Shown: positions 26,345-40,570, numbered from the stretch's first letter. The stretch is 64,000 nt of DNA from JALYZC01 sp963725645 (GCA_963725645.1 CAVRZD010000002.1:558001-622000), one strand, 5' to 3'. A program made the numbers and translations. Notes: generated from the sequence alone by a model not told the origin.

Positions 26345-26358
26345 GTAAACCTTTACCC
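26343..26358. promoter_or_regulatory. Second inverted repeat (GGGTAAA-CC-TTTACCC) abutting the ku start
   Basis: A perfect 7-bp inverted repeat with a 2-bp spacer whose last base touches the ku ATG at 26359. It overlaps the 20-bp palindrome by two bases. No Shine-Dalgarno sequence is present, so if ku is leaderless this dyad covers the transcription start. Confidence 0.55.
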
Positions 26359-27303
26359 ATGCCTCGCGCGATCTGGAGCGGTGCCATCTCGTTCGGGCTG
26401 GTCAACGTGCCGGTCAAGCTGTACAGCGCGGTATCGCGCAAGACGGTGCGCTTCCACCAGCTCAACGGCGAGACGCAGTCGCGCATCCAGCAGAAGCGCG
26501 TGGACGCGCAGACCGGCGAGGAGGTCCCGTACGAGCGCATCGTCAAGGGCTACGAGATCTCGCCCGACCGCTACGTCGTGATCGAGCCCGACGAGCTGGA
26601 GGCGCTGGACCCGGAGAAGACGCGGACGATCGACATCCTCGACTTCGTCGACGAGGCCGACATCGACCCGATCTTCTACGACCACCCCTACTACCTCGTT
26701 CCCGGCCCCGGCGCCGAGAAGGCCTACCGGCTCCTGCTCGAGGCGATGGAGCAGGCCGGCAAGGTCGCGATCGCGAAGGTGGTGATTCGCTCGAAGGAGA
26801 GCCTCGTCGCGATCCGCCCCGCTGGCGACGTGCTGACCATGTCCACGATGCTCTTCCACGACGAGGTCGTGTCGGTCGACCGCCTCGACGAGGTGCCCAA
26901 GGCCGACAAGGCCTCGAAGGCCAGCAAGCGCGAGCTCGACATGGCCGAGCAGCTCATCGGCTCGCTGACGTCGGACTTCGATCCCGAGAAGTACCGCGAC
27001 GACTACCGCGAGCGCGTGCTCGACCTGATCGAGCGCAAGGCCGAGGGCGAGGAGATCGCGGTCGCCGCGGCGCCGCCCGAGGAGGCCGAGCCCGTTCCCG
27101 ACCTGATGGCCGCGCTGGAGGCGTCGATCAACGCGGCGAAGGGGGAGGACGGCAAGGCGGCCCGCAAGCCGGCGCGCAAGCGCGCCCCGGCCAAGTCCTC
27201 GTCCAACGGCGCCGGCGACAAGAAGAAGCCGGGCACGCGCGGAAAGGCCAAGACGGCCTCCTCGAAGGCGGCCCGCTCGAAGGCCGCCTCCTCCAAGAAG
27301 TAG
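26359..27303 (+). CDS. ku: Ku protein (non-homologous end joining)
   Basis: A 314-residue bacterial Ku that forms a homodimeric ring on DNA double-strand ends and recruits the LigD-type polymerase/ligase. The protein starts with the family landmark RAIWSGAISFGLVNVPVKLYSA, followed by RFHQLN and the EPDELEALDP segment, and has the core ~250 residues. The C-terminal ~65 residues are a Lys/Ala/Ser-rich tail (KPARKRAPAKS, then KAKTASSKAARSKA), as in the basic tails that help Ku thread inward on DNA. It is followed after 7 bases by the matching polymerase gene. The start region carries two palindromes and no Shine-Dalgarno sequence, suggesting unusual transcriptional control. Confidence 0.95.
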   Translation: MPRAIWSGAISFGLVNVPVKLYSAVSRKTVRFHQLNGETQSRIQQKRVDAQTGEEVPYERIVKGYEISPDRYVVIEPDELEALDPEKTRTIDILDFVDEADIDPIFYDHPYYLVPGPGAEKAYRLLLEAMEQAGKVAIAKVVIRSKESLVAIRPAGDVLTMSTMLFHDEVVSVDRLDEVPKADKASKASKRELDMAEQLIGSLTSDFDPEKYRDDYRERVLDLIERKAEGEEIAVAAAPPEEAEPVPDLMAALEASINAAKGEDGKAARKPARKRAPAKSSSNGAGDKKKPGTRGKAKTASSKAARSKAASSKK

Positions 27304-27310
27304 CGCCGCG

Positions 27311-28249
27311 ATGGCGCAGGCGCGCGTCGCGGTCGAGATCGACGGGCGCAAGCTCGAGCTGTCCAACCTCGACAAGGTGCTCTACCCGGAGGCGGGGTTC
27401 ACCAAGGCGCAGGTGATCGACTACTACACGCGCATCGCGCCGGTGATGCTGCCGCACCTCGCCGACCGGCCGCTGACCCTGCATCGCTTCCCCAACGGCA
27501 CCGCCGCCAAGGGCTTCTACGAGAAGCAGTGCCCCGACCACCGGCCCGACTGGGTCGCCACGACCTCGATCCGTGCGCGCGGCGTGGGCCGGTTCGGCGA
27601 GCGCCGCCGCGACCCGCGGGACATCGACTTCTGCCTCGTCGAGGACCGCCCGACCCTGGTGTGGCTGGCCAACCTCGCCTGCCTCGAGCTGCACGTGCTC
27701 CTCGCCCGCGCGCCCGACGTTCCGCGCCCCACGTACGTCGTCTTCGACCTCGACCCGGGCGCGCCCGCCGCGGTGCTCGAGTGCGCGCGCGTGGCGGTGC
27801 TGCTGCGCGACGCGCTCGATGCGCTCGGGCTCGAGGCGCTGGTGAAGACCTCCGGCTCGAAGGGCCTGCAGGTGTACGTACCGCTCAACCGCCCGGCCGA
27901 CTACGCCGCCACGAAGGGATTCGCCCGCTCGCTGGCCCGCCTGTTGGAGAAGGAGCACCCGGACCTCGTCGTGTCCCGGATGAAGCGCGAGCTGCGCGGC
28001 GGCAAGGTGTACGTCGACTGGCAGCAGAACGAGGACTTCAAGACGACCGTGTGCGCCTACTCGCTGCGCGCGCGTGAGCAGCCCACCGTCTCGACCCCCC
28101 TGCGCTGGGAGGAGGTCGAGGCCGCGGTCGACGACGGCGATGAAGCGGCCCTGGTGTTCGACGCCGCCGCCGCCCTGGAACGCGCCGAGCGCCACGGCGA
28201 CCTGTTCGCCGCGGCGCTCGAGCTCGAGCAGGACCTGCCGACGGGTTAG
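27311..28249 (+). CDS. LigD-type NHEJ polymerase (PolDom), stand-alone
   Basis: A 312-residue archaeo-eukaryotic-primase-like polymerase that fills gaps at broken ends during NHEJ. Motifs: LDKVLYPEAGFTKAQVIDYY at the start, the catalytic acidic pair in VVFDLDPGAPA (near residue 145), TSGSKGLQVYVPL (near 180) and VYVDWQQNEDFKT (near 236). In many bacteria this domain is fused to a ligase and a phosphoesterase in LigD; here it stands alone and ends at ~300 residues. No ATP-dependent ligase is in the window, so the joining enzyme must be encoded elsewhere. It lies 7 bases after ku in one operon. Confidence 0.93.
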   Translation: MAQARVAVEIDGRKLELSNLDKVLYPEAGFTKAQVIDYYTRIAPVMLPHLADRPLTLHRFPNGTAAKGFYEKQCPDHRPDWVATTSIRARGVGRFGERRRDPRDIDFCLVEDRPTLVWLANLACLELHVLLARAPDVPRPTYVVFDLDPGAPAAVLECARVAVLLRDALDALGLEALVKTSGSKGLQVYVPLNRPADYAATKGFARSLARLLEKEHPDLVVSRMKRELRGGKVYVDWQQNEDFKTTVCAYSLRAREQPTVSTPLRWEEVEAAVDDGDEAALVFDAAAALERAERHGDLFAAALELEQDLPTG

Positions 28250-28290
28250 GCCTCGACGCTCTCGCTCCTTTCGATCGTGTCGTCGTACGC

Positions 28291-28980
28291 CTACCGCGCC
28301 GCTACGGCGGGCAAACCGAAGAAGCGCGTGAGCACGGCGCGCCCGGCGCGCTCGACGTCGTCGCGGCCCGCCTCGTCGATCTCGACGCCCGCCGGCAGGT
28401 GCGGTGCCCAGGCCTCGGCCAGTGCCCGGTCCACCTCGACGTGGAATTGGAGACCGTAGGCGCGCTTGCCGGCCCGGAAGGCCTGGTTGGGGTAACGGTC
28501 GGACGAGGCCAGCCGCGCCGCGCCGGGCGGGACGTCGAACGTGTCGCCGTGCCAGTGCACCACCGGCAGGCGGGCGGCGCCGTCGGCCGCGGCGCCCAGC
28601 ACCGGGTCGCTCCGACCCTCGGGCGTGAGCTCGACGCGGCCGAGCCCGATCTCCTGCTCCGGTCCCGGCCGCACGTCGGCGCCGAGCGCGGCGGCGAGCT
28701 GCTGGGAGCCGAGGCAGACGCCCAGCACCGGCAGGCCGCGGGCCACGGCCATCGCCAGCAGCGCCCGCTCGCCCGCCAGCCAGGGGTGCTCGGCGCCGTC
28801 GCCGACGCCCATCGGGCCGCCCATCGCCACGACGCCGCCGAGCTCCGTGACGGCGGGCAGCGCCTCGCCGCGGTCCAGCCGGACCACGGCGAGGTCCACG
28901 CCGCGTTCGCGCGCGACGGTGGCGATCAGCCCGGGTCCCTCGAACGGGACGTGCTGCAGGACGGCCCAGCGGCGGGCCAC
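28291..28980 (-). CDS. Class I glutamine amidotransferase-like protein
   Basis: A 229-residue stand-alone GATase1 domain. It has GGVVAMGGPMGVGD near residue 48, the nucleophile cysteine in LPVLGVCLGSQQLAAALG (near residue 88), and the His/Glu pair in YGLQFHVEVDR (near residue 173), so the triad is complete. Relatives include GMP-synthase-like amidotransferases and gamma-glutamyl-polyamine hydrolases, but no acceptor domain or partner synthase is adjacent. The gene begins 4 bases after msrB and is probably co-transcribed with it. The substrate cannot be deduced. Confidence 0.88.
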   Translation of the reverse strand: MARRWAVLQHVPFEGPGLIATVARERGVDLAVVRLDRGEALPAVTELGGVVAMGGPMGVGDGAEHPWLAGERALLAMAVARGLPVLGVCLGSQQLAAALGADVRPGPEQEIGLGRVELTPEGRSDPVLGAAADGAARLPVVHWHGDTFDVPPGAARLASSDRYPNQAFRAGKRAYGLQFHVEVDRALAEAWAPHLPAGVEIDEAGRDDVERAGRAVLTRFFGLPAVAAR

Positions 28981-28984
28981 CGCG

Positions 28985-29404
28985 TTATGCGTCCGCGTCC
29001 TTGGCGCCGGTGTCGAGGTCCAGCGCGCAGCCGTTGATGCAGTAGCGCTGGCCGGTCGGGCCGGGGCCGTCGTCGAAGACGTGCCCCAGATGGCCGCCGC
29101 AGCGCCGGCAGACGACCTCGGTGCGGCGCATGAACAGGCTGTTGTCGGACTTCAGCTCGACGGCCTCCGCGATCGCCGGCTCCGTGAAGCTCGGCCAGCC
29201 GGTGCCGGAGTCGAACTTGGTGTCGGATGCGAACAGCTCCGCGCCGCAGCCGGCGCAGCGGTACATGCCGTCCTCCTTGGCATCCCAGTAGGGCCCGGTG
29301 AAGGCGCGCTCGGTGCCCTGCCGGCGCAGCACGTCGTACTGCTCGGGCGTCAGCTCGCGACGCCACTCCTCGTCGGTCTTGACGACCTTCTCCTTGGTGT
29401 CCAT
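28985..29404 (-). CDS. msrB: Peptide-methionine (R)-S-oxide reductase
   Basis: MsrB repairs the R epimer of methionine sulfoxide in proteins. The 139-residue protein has the two zinc CxxC pairs (CAGCG, CRRCGGHLGHVF), the substrate-pocket segment KFDSGTGWPSF and the active-site cysteine in RYCINGCALDL near the end (usually RYCINSASL; the extra Cys three residues later is a variation). The ATG at 29404 is preceded by GAGAGGA at 6-7 nt. A TAGAAT -10 at 29441-29436 gives a short leader. It leads a two-gene operon with a glutamine amidotransferase and is divergent from gltB. Confidence 0.93.
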   Translation of the reverse strand: MDTKEKVVKTDEEWRRELTPEQYDVLRRQGTERAFTGPYWDAKEDGMYRCAGCGAELFASDTKFDSGTGWPSFTEPAIAEAVELKSDNSLFMRRTEVVCRRCGGHLGHVFDDGPGPTGQRYCINGCALDLDTGAKDADA

Positions 29405-29435
29405 TGCGTCCTCTCGTGTCCTTGAATCGCTTCTG

Positions 29436-29441
29436 ATTCTA
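29436..29441 (-). promoter_or_regulatory. -10 element (TAGAAT) for msrB
   Basis: TAGAAT reads 29441 to 29436, giving a leader of about 24 nt with a GAGAGGA Shine-Dalgarno sequence before the msrB ATG. A short GAATC-N6-GATTC dyad (29424-29439) overlaps the expected start site. Confidence 0.45.
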
Positions 29442-29513
29442 GGTCTCCGGGTACGCCGATTTGTGACAACCGGAAGGTACGCCGCGGGGACCGTTTCGTG
29501 ACTCTGCCGCTGG

Positions 29514-29519
29514 TAGCAT
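29514..29519 (+). promoter_or_regulatory. -10 element (TAGCAT) for gltB
   Basis: TAGCAT lies 13 nt before an in-frame GTG (29533) and 43 nt before the ATG at 29563 that has a Shine-Dalgarno sequence. Confidence 0.4.
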
Positions 29520-29562
29520 TTCCGCTCCCTCAGTGCTCGCGACGCCGCCCGGGAGTGCCCGA

Positions 29563-34080
<4,518 letters not shown>

Positions 34081-34082
34081 CA

Positions 34083-35633
<1,551 letters not shown>

Positions 35634-35813
35634 GAAACCCGCGACGCGGCGGGGATACTGCAGGCGCGGGGCACGGCCGACCACTGTGACCCGCGGGTCG
35701 AATGCCGGCAGCGCTCGCTGAAGGTCGGCTCGTGAGGGCGTACCAGCGCGCCCCGCGACCGCGCCTTGCTACGGTCCTCGCCGGGGAGGCGCCTCCAACG
35801 AGGAGGTAGCTGA

Positions 35814-38285
35814 ATGGGTCGTGTTCGTCTTTCCGTGGCCGCGGCCGTCATCGCGGTGGCCGCCGTCCCGGCGTCCGCGTCGGCCAGGACCGACTTCGCG
35901 CAGCAGGCGTACAACATCCTGCCCCCGGGGCAGTTCGGCGGCGTTCCGCTGACCCGCAACTCGACCGATCAGGCGAGGCTCTACGACGCGTTGACGCCGC
36001 TGCAGGGCCGCGTCACCGCGGCCGACATCCGGCGGTACTTCAAGACCGAGCGCTTCGGCACGCCGACCATGCCCGGCCGCCGCGAGGCGACGCCCCGGAG
36101 CGGCCTGAAGATCATCCGCGACTCCTTCGACGTCCCGCACATCTTCGGCCGCACGCGCGCCGACGTGGAGTTCGGCGCGGGGTGGGTGACGGCCGAGGAC
36201 CGCGGGCTGTTCATCGAGACGATCCGCGGACCGGCGCGCATCGCCGCTCTCGACGTCCCGGGCCTCGACGCCTTCAACCTGGCGACGTCGCTGCGGCAGT
36301 TCCAGCCCAGCGCCGCCACGGAGCGGTTCATCTCGGGACAGGTACGGGTGCTGCTGGCCGTCGGCAGGAAGGGCCGCCAGACACTCAACGACGTCGACGC
36401 CTACCTGGCGGGCATCAACGCCTACTACCGCAAGACGCACAACAGCGCCAAGCCGTGGACGCGCACCGACGTCCTCGCGGCGGCGGCGTTGATCGGTGCC
36501 GTGTTCGGCAAGGGCGGCGGCAACGAGGTTGCGAGCGCCACCCTGCTCTCCGATCTCCAGGCCCGCCTGGGCGGGCGGGGCGGCCGGGCGGCATGGGACG
36601 ACCTGCGCGCGGCGCAGGATCCCGAGGCGCCGACCACCATCAGCCGGAGCTTCTCCTACGACCCGATTCCGAGGGGCGCGACGCCCGGCGCCGTGACGAT
36701 GGACGCCGGGTCGCTCAACGCCTCGGGCCTGCATGCCGCCCGCACGGCGCAGAGCTCGATCCGCCTGATGTCCAACTCGCTGCTCGTCGGCGCCAACCGC
36801 TCGGCCAGCGGGAGGCCGCTGGCCGTCATGGGCCCGCAGGTCGGCTATCTCTACCCCGAGTTCCTGATGGAGCTCGACCTCCACGGGGGCGGGATCGACG
36901 CGCGCGGCGCGGCGTTCCCGGCCGTCTCGCTGTACGCGCTGGTCGGGCGCGGGAAGGACTACGCGTGGACCGCGACGTCGTCGAGCTCGGACAACATCGA
37001 CCAGTTCGCCGAGCAGCTCTGCAACCCCGACGGGAGCGCGCCGACGCGCCAGTCGGACCACTACGTCTACAAGGGCCGGTGCCGGGCGATGACGACGTTC
37101 GACGCCGGGCTGCTGAAGGGGTCGGCGACGACGCCCGATCAGGAGCTGATCTATCACCAGACGGTGCACGGGCCGGTGAGCGGCACGTACACCTCAGGGG
37201 GGCGGCCCTACGCCGTCGCGCTCCTGCGCAGCAGCCGCGGCCGCGAGTCCCTCGCCCCGCTGGCGTTCGCGGATCTCAACACGAACCGGGTGCGCTCGGT
37301 GCGGGACTTCGCCCCGGTCATGAACCAGCTCCCGTACACGTTCAACTGGTCCTACCTCGACAGCCGGCACATCGCGCTGTTCTCGTCGGGCCTGCTCCCG
37401 CTCCGGGCGCCGGGGACGGTCCCGGGCCTGCCCACGCTGGGGACAGGGAGATACGACTGGCGCGGGTACCTGCCCCGGTCGCGCCATCCGCAGGTCATCG
37501 ATCCGGCCAGCGGGCTGCTGCTCAACTGGAACAACAAGCCGGCACCCGGCTTCAGCGCCGCCGACAACAACCTCGCGTACTCATCGGTCCACCGCCAGCA
37601 GCTGTTCACCGGGTTCAAGCGGCGCAATCGCCTGCAGGACGTGGTGGCCGTGATGAACCGGGCTGCGACACAGGACCTCCCCGCGGTGCGCGTGTGGCCG
37701 GTGATCAACCGCGTGCTGTCCGGGGCATCCGCACCCGACGCCCGCACGGCGCAGGCCGCGCAGCTGATCTCGTCGTGGGTGGGCCGTGGGGGGGACCGCC
37801 TCGACCGCAATCTCGACGGCAAGATCGACGATCCGGGCGCGGCCATCCTCGACGCGGCCTTCCCGCTCATGGCAAGCGCCGAGCTCGGCGGCGTGATCGG
37901 ACCGGCCGCGCTCGCCGACCTGACCGTCCTGCACAAGCCCGATGAGACGCCGGCGGGGCGCAACGGCTCGTCCTACGGCGACGGCTGGTACGGGTACGTC
38001 GACAAGGACCTGCGGCGGATCATCGGGCAGCGCGTCCGCGGGCCGCTGAGCCGCGTCTACTGCGGCGGCGGGGACCTCGGCGCCTGCCGCACGGCGCTCT
38101 GGGCCGCGCTCAAGAGCGCGGCCGACGGCCTCGCGGCGGTGCAGGGCCCGGATCCGACGCAGTGGCGTGCGGACGCGACGGCCGAGCGGATCCAGTTCAA
38201 GCCGGTGCTGGGGCTGGCCAACAGCATGCGGTGGACCAACCGGCCCACGTTCCAGCAGGTCATGGAGTTCGGCGCGCACCGCTAA
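35814..38285 (+). CDS. Penicillin acylase-family (Ntn) hydrolase, secreted
   Basis: An 823-residue exported hydrolase of the penicillin/acyl-homoserine-lactone acylase family, which matures by self-cleavage into alpha and beta chains. Residues 1-24 are a cleavable signal peptide ending in ASASA. The alpha part contains IIRDSFDVPHIFGRTRADVEFGAGWVTAEDR, as in other acylases. The autocatalytic serine is most likely that of SNSLLVGANRSASGRPL (near residue 318), which fits the SN nucleophile motif; PQVGYLYPEF follows where other members have DPH. Natural substrates may be N-acyl amides such as quorum signals. GAGGAGG eight bases before the ATG sets the start. A TACGGT at ~35766 may be its -10. Confidence 0.87.
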   Translation: MGRVRLSVAAAVIAVAAVPASASARTDFAQQAYNILPPGQFGGVPLTRNSTDQARLYDALTPLQGRVTAADIRRYFKTERFGTPTMPGRREATPRSGLKIIRDSFDVPHIFGRTRADVEFGAGWVTAEDRGLFIETIRGPARIAALDVPGLDAFNLATSLRQFQPSAATERFISGQVRVLLAVGRKGRQTLNDVDAYLAGINAYYRKTHNSAKPWTRTDVLAAAALIGAVFGKGGGNEVASATLLSDLQARLGGRGGRAAWDDLRAAQDPEAPTTISRSFSYDPIPRGATPGAVTMDAGSLNASGLHAARTAQSSIRLMSNSLLVGANRSASGRPLAVMGPQVGYLYPEFLMELDLHGGGIDARGAAFPAVSLYALVGRGKDYAWTATSSSSDNIDQFAEQLCNPDGSAPTRQSDHYVYKGRCRAMTTFDAGLLKGSATTPDQELIYHQTVHGPVSGTYTSGGRPYAVALLRSSRGRESLAPLAFADLNTNRVRSVRDFAPVMNQLPYTFNWSYLDSRHIALFSSGLLPLRAPGTVPGLPTLGTGRYDWRGYLPRSRHPQVIDPASGLLLNWNNKPAPGFSAADNNLAYSSVHRQQLFTGFKRRNRLQDVVAVMNRAATQDLPAVRVWPVINRVLSGASAPDARTAQAAQLISSWVGRGGDRLDRNLDGKIDDPGAAILDAAFPLMASAELGGVIGPAALADLTVLHKPDETPAGRNGSSYGDGWYGYVDKDLRRIIGQRVRGPLSRVYCGGGDLGACRTALWAALKSAADGLAAVQGPDPTQWRADATAERIQFKPVLGLANSMRWTNRPTFQQVMEFGAHR

Positions 38286-38293
38286 GCGCAAAC

Positions 38294-38323
38294 TTGACGG
38301 GGGCGTCACCTTCTCGCTAGGGT
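38294..38323 (+). promoter_or_regulatory. Promoter (TTGACG-N18-TAGGGT) for the monooxygenase-tetR operon
   Basis: TTGACG at 38294-38299 and TAGGGT at 38318-38323 give a near-consensus sigma-70 promoter with an 18-bp spacer, about 35 nt upstream of the monooxygenase ATG. It is the clearest -35/-10 pair in the window. Confidence 0.65.
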
Positions 38324-38332
38324 GACGTCCCC
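38299..38332. promoter_or_regulatory. Operator-like inverted repeat overlapping the -10 of the monooxygenase-tetR promoter
   Basis: GGGG-G-CGTCACC, 10 bases, GGTGACG-T-CCCC: 12-bp arms with one G/T mismatch, at 38299-38310 and 38321-38332. The right arm covers part of the -10. A TetR regulator is the second gene of the same transcript, so autorepression is the simplest reading. Confidence 0.55.
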
Positions 38333-38357
38333 GTCGTCCTGCTCGGAGGTTCGCCCC

Positions 38358-39764
38358 ATGACCCAGCTTCCCACCGCCTGCATCATCGGAGCGGGTTCGT
38401 CCGGCATCGCCGGGGCCAAGGTCCTCCAGGAGCGCGGAGTGCCGTTCGACTGCTACGAGAAGTCCGACCGCGTCGGGGGCAACTGGGTGTTCGGCAACCG
38501 CAACGGGATGTCGTCGTCCTACCGCACGCTGCACATCAACACATCGCGCGAGCGGATGGAGTACTCGGACTACCCGATGCCGAAGTCCTTTCCGGACTTC
38601 CCGCACCACACCCACATCGCGAAGTACTTCAACGACTACGTCGACCACTTCGGCTTCCGCGATCGGATCCGCTTCGAGACGGGGATCGAGCGCGCCCACC
38701 GCCAGGACGACGGCACCTGGGAGGTCGCGCTCGAGGGCGGTGAGACGCGGAGCTACGACGCCGTGCTCGTCGCCAACGGCCACCATTGGGACCCGCGCTG
38801 GCCCGAGCCCGCCTTCCCCGGGGAGTTCAACGGCCGCGAGATGCACTCGCACCACTACACCGACCCGGAGGAGCTGCGCGGCAAGCGCGTCGTGATCCTC
38901 GGCATGGGCAACAGCGCGATGGACATCGCCGTCGACGCGTCCTATGTCTCCGACGAGGTCTACCTCGCGGCCCGCCGCGGCGCCCACATCATCCCGAAGT
39001 ACATCGCCGGCAAGCCGATCGACCAGCCCTGGCAGCAGGGCAGGCTCGGCGCGCGGCTCGCCGATCCGCGCATCCCCTACTCGATCCGCCGCAGGCTGCT
39101 CGAGAAGGCCGTCGAGAAGCAGGTCGGCTCGATGGAGGATTACGGGCTGCCCAAGCCCGACCACCGGCTCGGTGAAGCCCATCCCACGGTGTCCGGCCGC
39201 ATCCTCGACCGGATCGTGCACGGCACGATCACCCCGAAGCCGAACATCGCCGAGCTCCAGGGCGACGCCGTGAAGTTCGCCGACGGCAGCGTCGTCGAGG
39301 CCGACCTGATCGTCTACTGCACCGGCTACAAGGTGTCCTTCCCCTTCTTCGACGAGGACTTCATCTCGGCTCCCGACAACGACCTGCCGCTGTTCCGCCG
39401 CGTCTTCCACCCCGACGTGGACGGCGTGTTCTTCCTCTCGCTGCTGCAGCCGCTGGGCGCCACCATGCCGATCGCCGAGGCGCAGTCGCACTGGGTCGCC
39501 GACTACCTCAAGGGCGAGTACGCGCTGCCGCCCCGCGCGGAGATGCTCGCGGACATGGAGGCCGAGCGCGCGCGCATGTTCGACCGCTATCTGGCGTCCA
39601 AGCGCCACACGATGCAGGTCGACTTCGACGACTACCTGCACCAGCTGCGGCGCGAGCGCCGCCGCGGCGCCGACCGGGCTCGCGCCCGCGGTTACCGGCT
39701 GCCGATCCCCGGTCGCGCCGGACCGGCGACCACCGCGCCCGCCGCCGCCGAGGTGGCTGCGTGA
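38358..39764 (+). CDS. Flavin-containing monooxygenase (FMO/Baeyer-Villiger type)
   Basis: A 468-residue class B flavoprotein monooxygenase. It has the FAD Rossmann motif CIIGAGSSGIAGAKVL at the N-terminus, the FMO/BVMO fingerprint FNGREMHSHHYTD (FxGxxxHxxxY) near residue 157, and the NADPH Rossmann motif VVILGMGNSAMDIAVDAS near residue 178. YCTGYKVSFPF near residue 320 is the ATG-containing C-terminal motif of the family. Substrates (ketones, amines or thioethers) cannot be deduced. The ATG at 38358 has GGAGG at 8 nt; a longer start at 38322 lies inside the promoter. It overlaps the downstream tetR by 4 bases. Confidence 0.9.
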   Translation: MTQLPTACIIGAGSSGIAGAKVLQERGVPFDCYEKSDRVGGNWVFGNRNGMSSSYRTLHINTSRERMEYSDYPMPKSFPDFPHHTHIAKYFNDYVDHFGFRDRIRFETGIERAHRQDDGTWEVALEGGETRSYDAVLVANGHHWDPRWPEPAFPGEFNGREMHSHHYTDPEELRGKRVVILGMGNSAMDIAVDASYVSDEVYLAARRGAHIIPKYIAGKPIDQPWQQGRLGARLADPRIPYSIRRRLLEKAVEKQVGSMEDYGLPKPDHRLGEAHPTVSGRILDRIVHGTITPKPNIAELQGDAVKFADGSVVEADLIVYCTGYKVSFPFFDEDFISAPDNDLPLFRRVFHPDVDGVFFLSLLQPLGATMPIAEAQSHWVADYLKGEYALPPRAEMLADMEAERARMFDRYLASKRHTMQVDFDDYLHQLRRERRRGADRARARGYRLPIPGRAGPATTAPAAAEVAA

Positions 39765-40384
39765 GCACGCCCGCGGCCGCCCCGCCCGCGGGCCGGCGCG
39801 AACGCACCAAGGCCACCAACCGCGCGGCCATCCTCGAGGCGGCCCGCCAGGTCTTCTCGGAGCTGGGCTACGGCGCCACGACCGTGCGCGACGTGATCCG
39901 TCGCACCGACCTCGCCAGCGGCACCTTCTACAACTACTTCCCCGACAAGGAGGCGGTGCTGCGCGCGCTGATGGAGGAGAGCTGGGGAGAGATGCGCGCG
40001 CGCGTGGCCGAAGCGCGCGCCGGCGCGCACAACCTCGAGGAGTTCGTCGGGGACGCCTACCGGGCGTACTTCTCGTTCATCGTCGAGGACCCCCCGACCT
40101 TCGAACTGGCCCGGCGCAATGCCGGCACGATCCGCACGCTGTTCGACGAGCCGGTGCTCGGCGCCGCGCGCGACGACCTCCACGCCGACCTGCAGGCCGC
40201 GATTGCGCACGGCGAGATGCCGCCGCTCGACGCCGAGTACATGACGGCGGCGATGGCGGGCGTCGCGCTGGAGGTCGGGATCCGCATGATCGAGCGCGAC
40301 CCGCCCGACGTCGACGGCGCCGCCGCCTTCGCCGCGGCCGTCTTCCTCGGCGGGATCGAGCGCCTGGGGCGCCCAGCACGCTAG
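39761..40384 (+). CDS. TetR-family transcriptional regulator
   Basis: A 207-residue TetR repressor. The N-terminal helix-turn-helix spans RAAILEAARQVFSELGYGATTVRDVIRRTDLASGTFYNYFPDKEAVL, a textbook TetR signature. The remaining ~140 residues are helical and bind an unknown ligand. It starts by GTGA overlap with the monooxygenase stop, so the two are co-translated. The inverted repeat in their common promoter (38299-38332) is the likely target. The inducer may be a substrate of the monooxygenase. Confidence 0.93.
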   Translation: MSTPAAAPPAGRRERTKATNRAAILEAARQVFSELGYGATTVRDVIRRTDLASGTFYNYFPDKEAVLRALMEESWGEMRARVAEARAGAHNLEEFVGDAYRAYFSFIVEDPPTFELARRNAGTIRTLFDEPVLGAARDDLHADLQAAIAHGEMPPLDAEYMTAAMAGVALEVGIRMIERDPPDVDGAAAFAAAVFLGGIERLGRPAR

Positions 40385-40387
40385 GGT
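40382..40387 (+). promoter_or_regulatory. -10 element (TAGGGT) for the 58-aa membrane protein, leaderless spacing
   Basis: TAGGGT begins on the tetR stop codon and ends 6 nt before the GTG at 40394. Confidence 0.45.
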
Positions 40388-40393
40388 TTCCGC

Positions 40394-40570
40394 GTGGTCC
40401 TCGCGTCGAGCACCGCGACCAGCTTCACGATCGCCCTGATCGCCGTCTTCGGCGGCATCGGCCTGGTCGTCAACGCCCTGATCGTCTACATCGTTGCCCA
40501 GGTCCTGGGCGAGCGGCGCGAGAACCGGGAGTACCAGGCGCGGCTCGGCCGCTCCGACGAGCCCGCCTGA
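40394..40570 (+). CDS. Small single-pass membrane protein
   Basis: A 58-residue ORF, GTG 40394 to TGA 40568-40570. Residues ~12-36 form one transmembrane helix (TIALIAVFGGIGLVVNALIV), followed by a charged tail GERRENREYQARLG. The codon usage matches its neighbours. A -10 hexamer six bases upstream fits the leaderless pattern seen at other genes here. No family recognised. It could belong to the preceding monooxygenase-tetR operon by read-through. Confidence 0.6.
   Translation: MVLASSTATSFTIALIAVFGGIGLVVNALIVYIVAQVLGERRENREYQARLGRSDEPA

Noticed and set aside
26319..26347. A SigB/SigF-type promoter for ku using the GGGTA at 26343-26347.
   Set aside because: No GTTT or GNNT element lies 14-17 bases upstream; the GGGTA is explained by the inverted repeat.
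29424..29439. GAATC-N6-GATTC dyad upstream of msrB as an operator.
   Set aside because: Arms are only 5 bp, and such dyads occur often by chance; kept only as a note to the promoter.
35634..35813. A possible tRNA or small RNA gene in the 180-bp space between gltD and the penicillin-acylase gene.
   Set aside because: I found no cloverleaf-like arms, no TTC-type T-loop and no terminator; only a putative -10 and a Shine-Dalgarno sequence for the acylase gene.
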